Origin: Dielma fastidiosa | GTDB lineage: Bacteria; Bacillota_I; Bacilli_A; Erysipelotrichales; Erysipelotrichaceae | Direction: 5' to 3' | Assembly (NCBI RefSeq): GCF_000313565.1 | Contig: NZ_HE578930.1 | Location: 62,001 to 126,000, forward strand | Length of the DNA stretch: 64,000 bases | In this document: positions 49,447 to 59,630 of the stretch, one piece after another | Layout of the letters: each line of letters opens with the position of its first letter | Position numbering within the stretch: the first letter of the stretch is position 1 | Notes under the pieces: generated by a model | What the model saw: only the letters and a program-made list of their open reading frames with translations | Databases searched by the model: none | Told to the model about the DNA's origin: nothing | Made by a program: the position numbers and the translations under genes

Positions 49447-51453
49447 TTAATTAGATAAGAATTTATTCGTAACAGCTTCAATGAAACAGCTGCGGTAAGC
49501 ATCATCAACACTTTCAAAAGCCATCTGAATGTATTTCACACGATAATATAAATAGAAAAGAATCTTATTTACCAGCTTTAAATCAGTAATCTTAATATCA
49601 TGCTTGAGACTTACCACAATAATATATTTAACTTCATATGGCTTATCCCAAATCATTTTAGTAGCCGGCTGATAAATTTCAATAAATTCCTTTTGCGTAT
49701 GCTTATATTGGCAGAAAATCATCGCCACCTGTGAAGACTTATTATAATAGCTGAGATTTTGACCGCAGCTGAATAAGGAATCAAACATTTCCTCTGCCTT
49801 GCCATTTACCGCATGCTTATAGCACATCAGCTTCATAAATGTTACATAAACATCACAGTCAAATTTAGGATAAGTAGAGGTTATATTACTCATATGTTTA
49901 ACAACTTCTGTAGAATAACCCTTAATAAATACCTCATTAAATAAATTCATCGTTTCATCCTCGATTCCCAGACCAGTAAATGTGACAAAAGGAATCGGGT
50001 AATAATTATAGGTTGAAGGTGTTTCAATTAAAGCGCAGTCATAATCGCTGAAATTGATCCGCCGCATTTCATATTGATTGTAGATATGCAGGGTATCAAT
50101 CATATTGCCGCAGGATTTGCGCAGCATATCCGCTCGGGCATGTGCGACAGCCCGGCCAGCCTGTGAGATCACCGCCAGACGGCGTTTCGTATACTGATAA
50201 TTAATCCGTTTCAGCATATAATCAATTAATAACGATATGGGTGTAAACACACTGGCATCAATTTCATCATTCAGAATTTCCTGGGAAATAGTAAGCATGA
50301 CACGCGCCATCTGCATTGCCAGCGGTGATTTATCCGCCTCCGCTAGCTCATCACAATATGTAACCAGACGCATTTTCTTATTCGAATCATAATAAGAACG
50401 CAGATAAATCGGCATCAGCAGTGATTCAAAACTCGTGCGGAACACATCAAATAATTCCAATTCAAATAAATTGCCGCCCAATTCATTTTTCATGCATGCA
50501 ATCAATTTATCCAGGTAATCACTTGTCTGTGAGATATGATCAACAGGAATAGTCGCCAGATCATCCTTATTGGACAAATCAATATCCCGATAACACATCA
50601 GCATCTTCGCAAATTGTAATTTTTCATCCTCATTATAATTGACGATATATTCAGTATTAAACACTTGTTCCGCAATCTTATATTCATATAAAGTTTTAAT
50701 ATGTGCGGCTGTCTTGGAATCAATTTTAACACCATGCCCGCTCATTAACCGATTCTGCATCAGGCAAAGATATGTAGCCATTTTCTTAGTATTGACATCC
50801 AGCACAGACATACAGCTCTCTCTGAGTATTTTCAATAAGGCATGACGAAGATCAGCATAATACTGATGGTCATCATAGAACATATGTTCAAATTCCTTCA
50901 CATCATACTGTAATGAAATATCATGATACTGACTGCAGAATACCTCAACCATCAAATAACGGATATTTTCTTCACTGCCCTTAGGACTTAATCCCTTCCC
51001 AGGTGTTGAAACCAACTCAACATCATAACTGGCAAAGAAAGACGTAACCCAGGCAAGATCATTTTTAATAGCGGACTTTGTAAGGAAAAGCTGATCCGCT
51101 AAATCATCGACCAGCGTATATTCATGATAAAGCAGATTCTGCGCCATCATGATTCTTCTGGCTATTTTCTCCATATCCTCATTTCGGAAGAAGCCATATT
51201 CCTTTAACACCATTTCTTTAAACGCTAAATATTTAGCTGTATCGATGGGCTCAAGATAATAACCCTTGGAACGTGTAGATATGATATGAGCGATTTCCTC
51301 TTTCGATAATTCATCATTTAATTCCGCAATATCTGATTTAACCGTTCTTGCTGATGACAGGGAAAAATCTGCCAGATCATCAGAAGTCACTACACCATCA
51401 TGATTCATGATTGCAAATAATATGGATAAATGGCGGCCTTTTGTGATTTTCAT
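49447..51453 (-). CDS. PRD/Mga-type transcriptional regulator with PTS-like C-terminus
   Basis: A 668-residue regulator. An N-terminal HTH (MKITKGRHLSILFAIMNHDG, then LSSARTVKSDIAELN) is followed by a second HTH (about 85-150, TLVDDLADQLFLTKSAIKNDL), long helical PRD-like segments (about 170-480) and C-terminal mixed regions that resemble EIIB/EIIA modules. It is transcribed toward the second PTS operon and probably activates it when the sugar is used. The start at 51453 follows GAAAGAGGG; the ATG at 51522 has no site. Confidence 0.8.
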   Translation of the reverse strand: MKITKGRHLSILFAIMNHDGVVTSDDLADFSLSSARTVKSDIAELNDELSKEEIAHIISTRSKGYYLEPIDTAKYLAFKEMVLKEYGFFRNEDMEKIARRIMMAQNLLYHEYTLVDDLADQLFLTKSAIKNDLAWVTSFFASYDVELVSTPGKGLSPKGSEENIRYLMVEVFCSQYHDISLQYDVKEFEHMFYDDHQYYADLRHALLKILRESCMSVLDVNTKKMATYLCLMQNRLMSGHGVKIDSKTAAHIKTLYEYKIAEQVFNTEYIVNYNEDEKLQFAKMLMCYRDIDLSNKDDLATIPVDHISQTSDYLDKLIACMKNELGGNLFELELFDVFRTSFESLLMPIYLRSYYDSNKKMRLVTYCDELAEADKSPLAMQMARVMLTISQEILNDEIDASVFTPISLLIDYMLKRINYQYTKRRLAVISQAGRAVAHARADMLRKSCGNMIDTLHIYNQYEMRRINFSDYDCALIETPSTYNYYPIPFVTFTGLGIEDETMNLFNEVFIKGYSTEVVKHMSNITSTYPKFDCDVYVTFMKLMCYKHAVNGKAEEMFDSLFSCGQNLSYYNKSSQVAMIFCQYKHTQKEFIEIYQPATKMIWDKPYEVKYIIVVSLKHDIKITDLKLVNKILFYLYYRVKYIQMAFESVDDAYRSCFIEAVTNKFLSN

Positions 51454-51544
51454 ATTTAACCCTCTTTCACCCTTTATCTTATCATAGATTAACGTAAAAA
51501 GCTGATTATAAATTTTTACCAATCAAAAATCACTGCGAACGTGT

Positions 51545-52888
51545 TTATGCGTATTTCTTCATCCAGCCGCTCTTGAAGTAATGCACGGTACATAAAACCA
51601 TCGCCAAAATCCAAGTTAATGTATAACCCCAGAATACTACCGCTATATTCTGAAAATACGGCATCGCAAAGAAAATCCAGATTTGACGGGCTACACAATA
51701 GCTGAAGGTAAGAATCAGCATCGGTGTAATCGCATCGCCGGCACCGCGCAGGGCTCCGCATAAGATATTGGAAACCGCGAGAAAGATATAACCAGGTACT
51801 AAGATGCTCATCATATAATGCCCGTAATACAAAACCTGTGATTCACTTGAAAAGATTGAAAGCAGACGGTCAGCCTGTGTAAAAATACCCAAAGAAAGAA
51901 GAATCGTAGCACATAGTGTCATGCTCATACAAATACGGATACCCTTTTTAACCCGCTCATATTCCCTAGCTCCCATGTTTTGACCGACAAAGGTTGTAAT
52001 TGCCAGATTGAAGCTTTGTATCGGCAGATTGGCAAAGGCATCAATCTTGTTATAGCTGGAACAGCCAGCCATCGCAAATGAACCAAATGAATTGATCTGC
52101 GACTGCACAAGCAGGTTAGAAAAGGAAATGATTGACTGCTGAAGACCAGACGGCAGCCCGATTTTCACAACTCTCAGCAGGACATGTTTTTCAAAACGAA
52201 TTTCTTTCAGTTTAATTCGATAATCATCTTTTACGGTAATTAAATGAAACAAGCCTAGCAGGCAGGAAGCACTCTGAGCAATTAAGGTTGCCCACGCGAC
52301 GCCGGCTACCCCCATTTTAAAATAAATAACAAAGACTAAATCAAGCACAATGTTGATGCCGCAGCTGACGAACAAATAAATCAATGGCCGCCGTGAGTCA
52401 CCGATTGCCCGCTGGATACCGGCGCACATATTGTAAAGCATGACCGGTACGATTCCTAAAAAGTATATCCGCAGATAAAGAATTGAACTGTCCAGCACAT
52501 CTGCCGGCGTACCGGTCGCTGAGAGCATCCACGGTGACAGCAAATAACCGATTGCCATTAAAATCAAGCCGCTGCAGAAAGCCAGCGCTATTGATGTATG
52601 CACTGAATCATGCAGTCCTTCTTTATTCTTAGCACCGTAGTATTGAGAGACGATAACACCGGCCCCCGTTGACAGTCCCATAAAAAAACCAACCAGTAAA
52701 TTAATGATTGGATTGCTTGCGCCAACGGCAGCCAAAGCCTGCGGTCCCACATAGTTACCGACCACTACTGAATCTACCGTATTATAAAGCTGCTGAAAAA
52801 GATTACCAATCAGCAGCGGGATTGTAAATATTAAAAGCTGTTTCCAAATGACACCCTCGCTCATCATTCCGCTATTTTTTCGTTCCAT
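51545..52888 (-). CDS. MATE-family efflux transporter
   Basis: A 447-residue multidrug/Na+ or H+ antiporter-type protein with twelve helices. VIWKQLLIFTIPLLIGNLFQQLYNTVDSVVVGNYVG is the MatE start, and the second MatE half begins near SFNLAITTFVGQNMGAREYERV. It is close in plan to the MATE gene that runs off the window at 63425. The start at 52888 has GGGGTG upstream. It is a stand-alone gene between the regulator and gpmI. Confidence 0.92.
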   Translation of the reverse strand: MERKNSGMMSEGVIWKQLLIFTIPLLIGNLFQQLYNTVDSVVVGNYVGPQALAAVGASNPIINLLVGFFMGLSTGAGVIVSQYYGAKNKEGLHDSVHTSIALAFCSGLILMAIGYLLSPWMLSATGTPADVLDSSILYLRIYFLGIVPVMLYNMCAGIQRAIGDSRRPLIYLFVSCGINIVLDLVFVIYFKMGVAGVAWATLIAQSASCLLGLFHLITVKDDYRIKLKEIRFEKHVLLRVVKIGLPSGLQQSIISFSNLLVQSQINSFGSFAMAGCSSYNKIDAFANLPIQSFNLAITTFVGQNMGAREYERVKKGIRICMSMTLCATILLSLGIFTQADRLLSIFSSESQVLYYGHYMMSILVPGYIFLAVSNILCGALRGAGDAITPMLILTFSYCVARQIWIFFAMPYFQNIAVVFWGYTLTWILAMVLCTVHYFKSGWMKKYA

Positions 52889-52980
52889 GCTGCACATCAC
52901 CCCTGAATAATTTATTAGTATACTCTTATCATCGGGATTTTTAAAGTCTAATTTTTACACTTATGCATAAAGCAAAAGAA

Positions 52981-53004
52981 AAGCCATATCTTTCGATATG
53001 ACTT
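52981..53004 (-). terminator. Terminator of gpmI
   Basis: AAGTCATATC-GAAA-GATATGGCTT: a 10-bp stem (one G-T pair) with a GAAA tetraloop, then TTCTTTTG on the minus strand. Confidence 0.8.
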
Positions 53005-53009
53005 ATTCG

Positions 53010-54581
53010 TTATTTAATGATTGCAGGCAGCCAGTGAGAATCTGGTTCAAGCTCAAGCAGCTTCGCAACTGTTGAAGCTACATTGGCAAGACCAAAGTCA
53101 CCCTCAGCAATTTCAACATCCTTATTATAAATAATAAATGGAACCTTATTTAGTGTATGAGAAGTCTTAGCCTTTGGCTTATCGCCTTCCTTCTTAGGTT
53201 TTTCATACATTTCATCAGCGTTGCCATGGTCAGCTGTTACGATCAGGATACCATTAACCTTCTTCACAGCCTTCATGATTCTTTCCAGACATAAGTCTAC
53301 GGCTTCAACACCGATAATTGTAGCTTCATAGTTACCTGTATGACCAACCATATCACCATTAGGGAAATTCGTTCTCAGGAAATCATATTTGCCTGATTCA
53401 ATCGCTTCAACTAAAGTATCCGTAATTTCCGCAGACTTCATCCAAGGGCGCTGTTCAAATGGTACAACATCAGATTTGATTTCTACCCAGTCTTCAAGTT
53501 CTTCTGAGAATTTCTGTGAGTTGTTGCCGTTCCAGAAATACGTTACATGTCCATATTTCTGTGTTTCTGAAATTGCGTAAGAACGAATGTTGTTCTTTAC
53601 AAGATATTCAGATAATGTATGTTTGATCTTTGGCGGATAAACTAAGAAATTATTAGGAATCTTTAAATCGCCGTCATATTGCAGCATACCGGCATACATT
53701 ACATCCGGTTTGCGGACACGGTCAAATTCGGTGAATACTTCACTGTCAAAGGCCAGTGAAATTTCCTGAGCGCGGTCGCCGCGGAAGTTAAATAATACAA
53801 CGCTGTCGCCGTCTTCGATAGTGCCGACTGGTTTGCCGTCCTTGGCGATAACGAATGCTGGCAGATCCTGATCGATCACACCAGTTTCACTGCGGTAAGT
53901 CTCTACGGCTTCTTTAGCGCTGGCAAATTGTCTGCCTTCACCTAATACATGCGTATGCCAGCCAGCTTCAACCATTGGCCAGTTTGCTTGATAACGGTCC
54001 ATCGTAATCTTCATACGGCCGCCGCCTGATGCGATGCAGGCATGGAAATGATCATCATTGACAGTGTTAAAGAATGCTTCAATCTGATCTAAATAAATCA
54101 ATGCGCTGGTTTCCGGTACATCACGTCCGTCTAATAACGCGTGAACACGAACTTCTTTGATACCATCAGCCTTCGCCTGTTCAATTAATGCCATTAAATG
54201 ATTAATATGTGAATGAACATTACCATCAGATAATAAGCCGATGAAATGCATCTTGCCATGATCTTTACATTTATCAACCAATGCCTTCCATGTATCTGTT
54301 TTAAAGATATCCTTGGATTCAATGGATTCATTTACTAATTTTGCGCCTTGGCTGTAAATTTGTCCGCAGCCTAATGCGTTATGACCAACCTCTGAATTTC
54401 CCATATCGCCATCGCTTGGCAAACCAACTGCTAAGCCATGGGCTTTAATTGCTGTATTTGGAGATGTTGCCTTTAATTCATGAAGTGTAGGCGTATATGC
54501 GTTATTAACCGCATTGCCATAATCTTTATCGCTAATACCGACACCATCCATTACTACTAATACTACCGGTCTTTTACTCAT
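53010..54581 (-). CDS. gpmI: 2,3-bisphosphoglycerate-independent phosphoglycerate mutase
   Basis: A 523-residue glycolytic enzyme of the alkaline-phosphatase superfamily that interconverts 3- and 2-phosphoglycerate with two Mn2+. It has VLVVMDGVGIS at the first metal site, SDGDMGNSEVGHNALG with the phosphorylated serine (about residue 63), LLSDGNVHSHINHL, and TADHGNADEMY near the end. Full length. AAGGAGGAAACTCAA precedes the ATG. Single gene with its own terminator. Confidence 0.97.
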   Translation of the reverse strand: MSKRPVVLVVMDGVGISDKDYGNAVNNAYTPTLHELKATSPNTAIKAHGLAVGLPSDGDMGNSEVGHNALGCGQIYSQGAKLVNESIESKDIFKTDTWKALVDKCKDHGKMHFIGLLSDGNVHSHINHLMALIEQAKADGIKEVRVHALLDGRDVPETSALIYLDQIEAFFNTVNDDHFHACIASGGGRMKITMDRYQANWPMVEAGWHTHVLGEGRQFASAKEAVETYRSETGVIDQDLPAFVIAKDGKPVGTIEDGDSVVLFNFRGDRAQEISLAFDSEVFTEFDRVRKPDVMYAGMLQYDGDLKIPNNFLVYPPKIKHTLSEYLVKNNIRSYAISETQKYGHVTYFWNGNNSQKFSEELEDWVEIKSDVVPFEQRPWMKSAEITDTLVEAIESGKYDFLRTNFPNGDMVGHTGNYEATIIGVEAVDLCLERIMKAVKKVNGILIVTADHGNADEMYEKPKKEGDKPKAKTSHTLNKVPFIIYNKDVEIAEGDFGLANVASTVAKLLELEPDSHWLPAIIK

Positions 54582-54691
54582 TTGAGTTTCCTCCTTCTTT
54601 ACCTAATAAATATACCATTTTTTCAGATAAATGGCATTATAAACTATCTAAATTCGTGAATTAATTTGCATAATCGGCACTCAGTAAGCTG

Positions 54692-54726
54692 ATTCGCGCA
54701 TATACTGCAATAGCGGCGAATATAAT
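54692..54726 (+). promoter_or_regulatory. asnB upstream region: -10 box with inverted repeat
   Basis: TATAAT at 54721-54726 lies about 24 bases before the asnB start codon. ATTCGC / GCGAAT (54692-54697 and 54716-54721) forms a 6-bp inverted repeat across the -35 region. No T-box features are present. Confidence 0.4.
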
Positions 54727-54749
54727 ATCGTCAGAAGGAGTGTGAATTT

Positions 54750-56585
54750 ATGTGTGGTATTGCAGGTGTCTTGGACAGCCGGCATGATATTACGAATCAA
54801 AAGCCGATTTTCCGTGAAATGATGAATACATTAAAGAACCGTGGGCCTAATGATGAGGGTGTATATACAAATCGGCATGTGGCGCTGATTCATACACGGC
54901 TGGCTGTTGTCGATCCGGAAAATGGCCAGCAGCCAATGTTTTTTACGGAAGATAAAAAGCGTTACGTCATCGTTTATAACGGAGAATTATACAATACAAA
55001 TCAGGTACGCAAGGAATTGATTGAGCTTGGTTATGAATTTAAATCACACAGTGATACAGAGGTGGTTCTAAGAGCCTATGTCGCATGGAAAGAGAAATGT
55101 GTAGACCATTTTAACGGCATCTTTGCTTTTGCGGTATGGGATGACGCGCAGGAGCGTTTATTCTTGGCCCGTGATCGGGTGGGTGTAAAACCGCTGTTTT
55201 ATGCCGTTGTTCAAGATACATTCCTATTTGGCTCTGAGATTAAGGCATTGCTGGCTCATCCGCTGCTTGACGCTGAAATTGACGTGCACAGTATTGCCGA
55301 AATTATGCTGATTGGACCGGGAAGAACACCGGGTTATGGTGTATTTAAGCATGTAGAAGAGCTTAAACCTGGTGAGTATGCTTTTGTAAAGGGCTGTGAA
55401 ATCGATAAGCATCGTTATTTTACCCTAAAGGATAAGCCGCATACGGACAATGAAGCACAGACAATCAGAAAAGTCCGTGAACTGGTAGTGGATGCCATCC
55501 AGCGTCAGCTAGTGTCAGATGTACCCATTGGTACCTTCCTGTCCGGCGGTCTTGATTCAAGTCTGATTTCCTCAGTCGCATCCCGTTATATGAAAGAGCG
55601 CGGCAAAAGGTTAAAGACCTTCTCCGTTGATTATGTAGATAACGCTAAATATTTTAAGGCCAGTCATTTTCAGCCGAACAGTGATGCTGATTTCATTGGC
55701 AAGATGGTTAAATATCTGGACAGCGACCACACCACGATCACCCTTGGCACCGACGATTTGATTGAGAGCCTGTTCTTAGCTGTTGATGCCAGAGATCTGC
55801 CGGGTATGGCCGATGTTGATGGTTCACTGCTGCTTTTTGCGAAAGAAATCAAAAAGCAAGTAACGGTGGCCTTATCCGGTGAATGCGCGGATGAAATCTT
55901 TGGTGGTTATCCATGGTATCGAGACAAGGATATCCGTGAAGCTGACGGCTTCCCATGGTCACAGAGTACCTTATACCGTGCTTCCTTTATGCAGGATAAA
56001 TGGCTGAACGGCTTAACTGCCAATGATTATGTGCATTCGCGTTATCAGCAGACATGTGATGAGACAGATAAATTGCCCGGTACTTCCCCTTTAGAAGCCC
56101 GCATGAAAGAAATGATGAACCTGAATGTTAATTGGTTCATGCAGACGCTGCTTGACCGCAAAGACCGCATGAGCATGGCAAACGGCCTAGAGGTCAGGGT
56201 ACCTTTCTGTGATACACGTATTCTTGAATATCTCTACACAGTGCCATGGTCACTAAAAGATTATGAAGGCCGGGAAAAAGGACTGCTGAGGGTTGCGATG
56301 AAGGATTATCTGCCTGATGAAATTCTATGGCGCAAAAAGAGTCCTTATCCTAAAACTCATCATCCCGCTTATTTACAAAAACTGCGGGAAATGCTCGATG
56401 ACTTATTAAATGAGTGCAATGCCCCGCTGTGGCAGATTGTTAAACCGGAAGCGGCAAGAAAGCTGTTAACCGATGAAACCGCTCAGCCATGGTATGGTCA
56501 GCTGATGACGACACCACAGACAATTGCTTATTTCCTCCAAATCAATTATTGGCTTAAAAAGTATCATATTAAAATTAGTGAGTGA
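54750..56585 (+). CDS. asnB: Asparagine synthase (glutamine-hydrolysing)
   Basis: A 611-residue enzyme. The catalytic Cys of the glutaminase domain follows the start Met (MCGIAGVLDS), with VIVYNGELYN and SDTEVVLRAY in the N-terminal half. The synthetase domain has the ATP-binding PP-loop FLSGGLDSSLIS near 262 and SGECADEIFGGYPWY. It makes asparagine from aspartate, glutamine and ATP. Length is normal. GAAGGAG precedes the ATG. The gene is not linked to other amino acid genes. Confidence 0.96.
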   Translation: MCGIAGVLDSRHDITNQKPIFREMMNTLKNRGPNDEGVYTNRHVALIHTRLAVVDPENGQQPMFFTEDKKRYVIVYNGELYNTNQVRKELIELGYEFKSHSDTEVVLRAYVAWKEKCVDHFNGIFAFAVWDDAQERLFLARDRVGVKPLFYAVVQDTFLFGSEIKALLAHPLLDAEIDVHSIAEIMLIGPGRTPGYGVFKHVEELKPGEYAFVKGCEIDKHRYFTLKDKPHTDNEAQTIRKVRELVVDAIQRQLVSDVPIGTFLSGGLDSSLISSVASRYMKERGKRLKTFSVDYVDNAKYFKASHFQPNSDADFIGKMVKYLDSDHTTITLGTDDLIESLFLAVDARDLPGMADVDGSLLLFAKEIKKQVTVALSGECADEIFGGYPWYRDKDIREADGFPWSQSTLYRASFMQDKWLNGLTANDYVHSRYQQTCDETDKLPGTSPLEARMKEMMNLNVNWFMQTLLDRKDRMSMANGLEVRVPFCDTRILEYLYTVPWSLKDYEGREKGLLRVAMKDYLPDEILWRKKSPYPKTHHPAYLQKLREMLDDLLNECNAPLWQIVKPEAARKLLTDETAQPWYGQLMTTPQTIAYFLQINYWLKKYHIKISE

Positions 56586-56637
56586 TTTCACTTGCGCTGA
56601 CTGTCACCTTTAAGTAAACTTAAGGTGAGGTGATTTC

Positions 56638-57273
56638 ATGTTTAGAAAAATACTATTGAGCCTGTCACTGCTTAGTTGTTTTATGCTTCCAGTGCATGCT
56701 GAAGAAGCCCTGCGGGAAGATGAAACAGCATTGATTGAACGCTATGAAACATCAGTCTTTAAGCTAGGCAGCTGTGATGCCACGGAATATCCGAAAATGC
56801 CGAAGAGCTTCATTGAAGCCGCCCGGCAGGTAATTATTGAAAATGATTTTTCTGAAGAAGAAATCCAAATACTGAATCAGGGCTTTGATCAAATCCTAGA
56901 GATACTGGATACTTTTGTGAAAGCAAATGTTGTCATCACCGCAGATGAATTTAACACAGGACTGCGCGGTGAAGCCGATGACCGCTTTTATGACTTTACT
57001 GCCCTGCGATCTGATCTGCAGAAAGCCGCTTATCAGGCATATAATGACGCAGGTTATAAGGTGCTTGGCCTTGATGGCATCAAACCGCTGTTAGAAAAAG
57101 ACGCGTCACTGAAAAAACCGATTGAAAACGATCCGCTTGAATTAGATGTTAAAGCTCAGTCAGCGAATGAAGGAATGAGTCTCTATGATACGATCAAGCT
57201 TATTGTTGAAGCGGCTTCGGCAGTAATTCTGCTGCTGGGAATTTATGGCTTCATCAAAAGTAAACGTAAATAA
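56638..57273 (+). CDS. Secreted/membrane-anchored protein of unknown function
   Basis: A 211-residue protein with a Sec signal peptide (MFRKILLSLSLLSCFMLPVHAEEA, cleavage after VHA near residue 21). A helical extracytoplasmic part follows, then one C-terminal membrane helix (about 184-204, LIVEAASAVILLLGIYGFI) and a KSKRK tail. The arrangement predicts a surface protein anchored at its C-terminus. No known domain. It is preceded by AAGGTGAGG and may be read with asnB, 52 bases upstream. Confidence 0.7.
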   Translation: MFRKILLSLSLLSCFMLPVHAEEALREDETALIERYETSVFKLGSCDATEYPKMPKSFIEAARQVIIENDFSEEEIQILNQGFDQILEILDTFVKANVVITADEFNTGLRGEADDRFYDFTALRSDLQKAAYQAYNDAGYKVLGLDGIKPLLEKDASLKKPIENDPLELDVKAQSANEGMSLYDTIKLIVEAASAVILLLGIYGFIKSKRK

Positions 57274-57275
57274 AA

Positions 57276-57333
57276 GAAGGAAGGTTTCTTCATTATGCAC
57301 ATTGCATTATGATTGAATCCCTTCCTTTTTATT
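57276..57333. terminator. Hairpin between the surface protein and aminotransferase genes
   Basis: AAGGAAGG / CCTTCCTTTTT outer stem with an inner CATTATG-type repeat; the T run lies on the plus strand. Confidence 0.65.
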
Positions 57334-57334
57334 A

Positions 57335-58456
57335 TTATAGCTGATTCGCAAAACGGGTGATGGCTGCCAAACCATCCTTTAATACCTGTTCCTCACAGGC
57401 ATAACCGATACGGAAGCTATGCGGCTGTTCAAAGCAGTCACCCGGTGTTACAAAGGCACCGGTCTTGGCATACATCTGTTTACAGAAAGTATAGGAATCA
57501 AGATCAAAATCATAATAAATCAGCGATGTTGTGCCAGCCTTAGGTTTTACATAAGAAAAATGCGGATTTTCAGCAATCCATTGATCAAGGATTGCCAAAT
57601 TGTTTTGAATCAGCTGAATATTGCGTTCCAACAGCTTATCGGCATGCTTTAATGCGGCTGCCGCAATCATTTCATCCAGCATCCCACAACTGATCATATT
57701 ATAATCACGATGTGATAAACATGCCTCAATTACCGCCTTATCCTTTGAAGCAACCCAGCCAAGACGGACACCGGCCAATGAGAAAATCTTCGACATACTG
57801 CTTACACTGATTCCCTTTTCATATAAATCTACAATGCTTTCGGTATAGCTGCCATCCTGATTCAGACCGCGGTATACCTCATCACAGAGAATATAGGCAT
57901 CAACTGAACGGGCAATCGCTACAATTTCCTTTAAAATATCTAAAGGAATCAGCGCACCAGTAGGATTGTTTGGATTATTCAGACAAATCATTTTAGTTTT
58001 TTCATTCACCAATTGACGCAGCTCTTTCACATCTGGCAGATAATCATTTTCTTTCTTTAAATGTAAAAGCTGCACATCCGCATGAAAAGCCTCTGGGATT
58101 GAATAGAGCTGCTGATACGTCGGCAATACAGAAATAACCCGGTCCCCTGGCTCAATCAGCGAATAAAAGACTAAATGATTCGCGCCCGCTGCACCATGTG
58201 TTGACAGTACATTTTCAGGCTGGATATTACGATATCTGCCGCAGATTCCCGCTTTAAAAGGCGCCGCGCCCTGAATTGCGCCATAGGTGAGCCGCTGTGA
58301 AGCCAGATCATCTAAAAAAGCATTGCGATTAATGCCAGTCAACGCTAATAATTCATCAAGCGAAATTGAATCAACACATGTTTCCGCAATATTATAAACC
58401 GCATCATCCTCATATTCATTCATCCATTCCTCTACTTTAAATGGTTTAATTTTCAT
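57335..58456 (-). CDS. PLP-dependent aminotransferase class I/II
   Basis: A 373-residue fold-type I aminotransferase. TYGAIQG and TAGAANHLVF-like text (STHGAAGANHLVF) precede CLNNPNNPTGALIP (about 155) and CDEVYRGL; the Schiff-base lysine lies in SSMSKIFSLAGVRLGW (about 222). It resembles the MalY/aspartate-aminotransferase-like group; the substrate is unknown. The start at 58456 has GAGGTGG six bases upstream. The PucR-type regulator gene lies just upstream on the same strand. Confidence 0.9.
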   Translation of the reverse strand: MKIKPFKVEEWMNEYEDDAVYNIAETCVDSISLDELLALTGINRNAFLDDLASQRLTYGAIQGAAPFKAGICGRYRNIQPENVLSTHGAAGANHLVFYSLIEPGDRVISVLPTYQQLYSIPEAFHADVQLLHLKKENDYLPDVKELRQLVNEKTKMICLNNPNNPTGALIPLDILKEIVAIARSVDAYILCDEVYRGLNQDGSYTESIVDLYEKGISVSSMSKIFSLAGVRLGWVASKDKAVIEACLSHRDYNMISCGMLDEMIAAAALKHADKLLERNIQLIQNNLAILDQWIAENPHFSYVKPKAGTTSLIYYDFDLDSYTFCKQMYAKTGAFVTPGDCFEQPHSFRIGYACEEQVLKDGLAAITRFANQL

Positions 58457-58553
58457 ATATTTCCACCTCGCAACATTATCATAAACAATTGAAAGGAATT
58501 CCTCAATGGTCAAAATAAAAAATTAATCAACATTTTTTGGTTAAAATACAAAA

Positions 58554-59630
58554 CTAATCTTTAGTATTTTCATTCATTAACACAAACCACATCAGCTGTG
58601 ATTCAAAGTAATCAGGTTCATGATCAGCTGTAAGTGCTTCTTTGATCCGCCCCAGACGATAACGCACTGTGTTCTTATGTACATGAAGCAGCTTTGCCGC
58701 CTTTACAACATCACCCTGAGCCATAACATATGCCTGCGCGGTCTGCATAAGATCCTCATGACTGCTTTCTTTTTCAATCATTGATTTCATATCAGCACAA
58801 TAATTGCGCACCCATAAATTATCTCTTAATGGATAAATCAGCTGAAAGATGCCGATATCCGTAAAGGATACGTGAGGCAGCTTAAACTTGTCTGCATATT
58901 CATAGGCAAACAGGCTTTCCTTGAGAGCCAGATCTATTTCATCTAAATTGTCATGGCGCTTGCCAAAACCGATTGGCTGTGTTTTTTCCCGGATGCTCTC
59001 CGGATGCAGATTGCCCACTAAAAAGCTGCCTTCTTCATATGCATAACAGAAGCAATCACTGGCTCTGAGATAGGCTGGCGGCATCTTCTTTTTCACATAA
59101 GCGGCACTAAAAGGAACCGATAGATTAGGGAATAGCTCTTCAGCCAAGACCCGCTGACTGCCGGCGGATAATTTTTCATTCATCAGCAGCTTTAGTTTTT
59201 GTTCGTTTAATTCTTCATTTCCCCGCGCTTCAATCAATGCGCTCAGCTCAGTGATTAAAGTCTCAAAATAACCGCCTTCACGTTTAAACATCAAGATTGG
59301 AAATGCTTGCTAATTCGCGTACTCAATAACCTCATTCGGCAGCTCATGATAATAAATCTCCTTGATTGCCAAGGCAGACGCGCCATCCTGAATCAAGAGC
59401 TTAATGGATTTTAAAATCATTTCCGGGTGATGCTTCGCAAACAGCAGACTCGTTAATACAAAGGCTTCCTTCTCAAAAAGGCCGAAGGGTTCTGAATCAC
59501 TAAGTGCGTCATATTCAAAATCAAGGATGTTTACCTTGCTGACAGAACGATTGAGACCATTGATACCGGCGGCGATACGAAAAGCGGAAAACGCAGGCTG
59601 CTGCAGTAATTCTGAAATCTTGATGCTCAT
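58554..59630 (-). pseudogene. PucR-family regulator gene interrupted by one in-frame TAG
   Basis: The first part (59310-59630) reads MSIKISELLQQPAFSAFRIAAG to LPNEVIEYAN, the PucR N-terminal domain. A TAG (59310-59312) follows, and the same frame continues QAFPILMFKREGGYFETLITE to a C-terminal HTH_30 domain (GDVVKAAKLLHVHKNTVRYRLGRI). In PucR proteins the text E-Y-A-N-E-x-x-F-P-I is continuous, so TAG stands where Glu (GAG) or Gln is expected. Total 358 codons. The downstream half could restart at ATG 59288 or TTG but lacks a clear binding site. It overlaps the HD gene by four bases. Confidence 0.8.

Noticed and set aside
54582-54749. T-box leader before asnB
   Set aside because: No specifier stem, no conserved T-box sequence and no terminator is visible.
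59310-59312. Pyrrolysine or programmed readthrough at TAG
   Set aside because: Nothing in the window suggests pyl genes, and other genes show no internal TAG.
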